A DNA stretch of 64,000 bases from contig CAVPLH010000006.1 of assembly GCA_963705955.1 (NCBI GenBank), forward strand, positions 124,001-188,000, in the 5' to 3' direction. A program made the translations under genes and the position numbers. How positions within the stretch are numbered: the first letter of the stretch is position 1; each line of letters starts with the position of its first letter. Source of the DNA: WHSW01 sp963705955 (lineage in GTDB: Bacteria > Actinomycetota > Thermoleophilia > Solirubrobacterales > 70-9). The notes under the pieces are model-generated. The model ran no database searches and was not told where the DNA came from. It saw nothing but the letters and a program-made list of their open reading frames with translations. Positions 63,664 through 64,000 of this stretch are shown piece after piece.

Positions 63664-64000
63664 TTACCCCGCCGGGGCGAGCTCGGGCTGCGGGTCGCGC
63701 CTCTGAAGCCAACCGGCGAGCGCGTTGACGATGAACAGGCCGACGACTAGCAGCCCGATGCCGACCAGAATCTGCACCCCGCGTTCCTCCGCCTCGAAGC
63801 CGACCTGGCCGGGAGCGGCGAGCAGGAGGATCAAGGAGAACGTGTAGAGGCCGTACATGAGCCAGTAGCGCTCGGCCTCCATTAGCCCGACCACGAACGC
63901 AACCGTGCCGACCGCCGTGAGCACCGCAGCGGGCGGCGCGAGAATCGCCACCGGTATCGCCGCACAGGCGCCCACCGCCGTGCCGATCGCCTTGCCCCGA
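63664..64000 (-). CDS. FUSC-like membrane protein, C-terminal part
   Basis: About 112 residues visible, running off the right edge. AIPVAILAPPAAVLTAVGTVAFVVGL, a WLMYGLYTFSLILLLAA helix, then RGVQILVGIGLLVVGLFIVNAL near the end and a basic/acidic tail. Multiple membrane helices and the GVQILVGIGLLVVG segment fit the FUSC (fusaric acid resistance protein-like) family. The N-terminal part lies outside the window. Confidence 0.7.
   Translation of the reverse strand, partial: RGKAIGTAVGACAAIPVAILAPPAAVLTAVGTVAFVVGLMEAERYWLMYGLYTFSLILLLAAPGQVGFEAEERGVQILVGIGLLVVGLFIVNALAGWLQRRDPQPELAPAG

Overview
The window is high-GC actinobacterial DNA, most likely from a Thermoleophilia-type (Solirubrobacterales/Gaiellales) lineage. 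This placement is inferred from gene content and has not been tested by phylogeny. The supporting content is a single-chain FbiC plus CofC/CofD/CofE and a NADPH:F420 reductase (the F420 set of actinobacteria), a GTP-type PEP carboxykinase, a DivIVA-domain protein, an ethylmalonyl-CoA pathway gene set, and many genes whose start codon lies 6-9 bases after a TANNNT box with no ribosome binding site (leaderless expression).

Layout. 1-4758: succinyl-CoA ligase (sucCD), PEP carboxykinase and a malyl-CoA/methylmalyl-CoA lyase. 4843-13180: small enzymes around an acyl-CoA dehydrogenase and a MaoC hydratase, in a tightly overlapping plus-strand operon. 13205-22657: F420-type LLM oxidoreductase, ethylmalonyl-CoA mutase, MBL-fold protein, ClpS, LysR and crotonyl-CoA carboxylase/reductase. 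22721-31509: PLD-like protein, LOG protein, an orphan PD-(D/E)XK nuclease, YgfZ-like protein, MntH, a substrate-binding lipoprotein, pyrophosphatase and aquaporin. 31596-38828: F420 biosynthesis (fbiC, then fno-cofD-cofC-cofE on the other strand). 38892-55848: acyl-CoA and ketone-body metabolism (HMG-CoA lyase, 3-hydroxyacyl-CoA dehydrogenase, two carboxyltransferases, acetoacetyl-CoA synthetase), DivIVA-domain protein, methylthioadenosine salvage and an M28 peptidase. 55874-58422: five tRNA genes with an SRAP protein and a CAP-domain protein among them. 58423-63510: an accessory stretch beginning at the 3' end of tRNA-Pro. It has small zinc-ribbon and orphan ORFs, a membrane-anchored TIR protein, a TetR regulator with clear operators, and a chain of gene remnants (ABC-F, IS481-type transposase, flavodoxin). 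The window ends inside a FUSC-like membrane protein.

How the genes work together. Ccr, ethylmalonyl-CoA mutase, a candidate methylsuccinyl-CoA dehydrogenase, a candidate mesaconyl-CoA hydratase and the malyl-CoA lyase would form an acetyl-CoA assimilation route. SucCD and PckG would drain its C4 products toward the TCA cycle and PEP. HMG-CoA lyase, acetoacetyl-CoA synthetase, hydroxybutyryl-CoA dehydrogenase and the carboxyltransferases feed or draw on the same acyl-CoA pool. The F420 set supplies the LLM oxidoreductase.

Two things stand out beyond gene content. First, three intergenic elements are built of 7-base tandem repeats arranged as inverted arms. Second, twelve otherwise well-conserved genes carry single-base indels (eleven insertions, two deletions). 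The likeliest reading of these is residual assembly error, so those genes are annotated as one CDS with a note.
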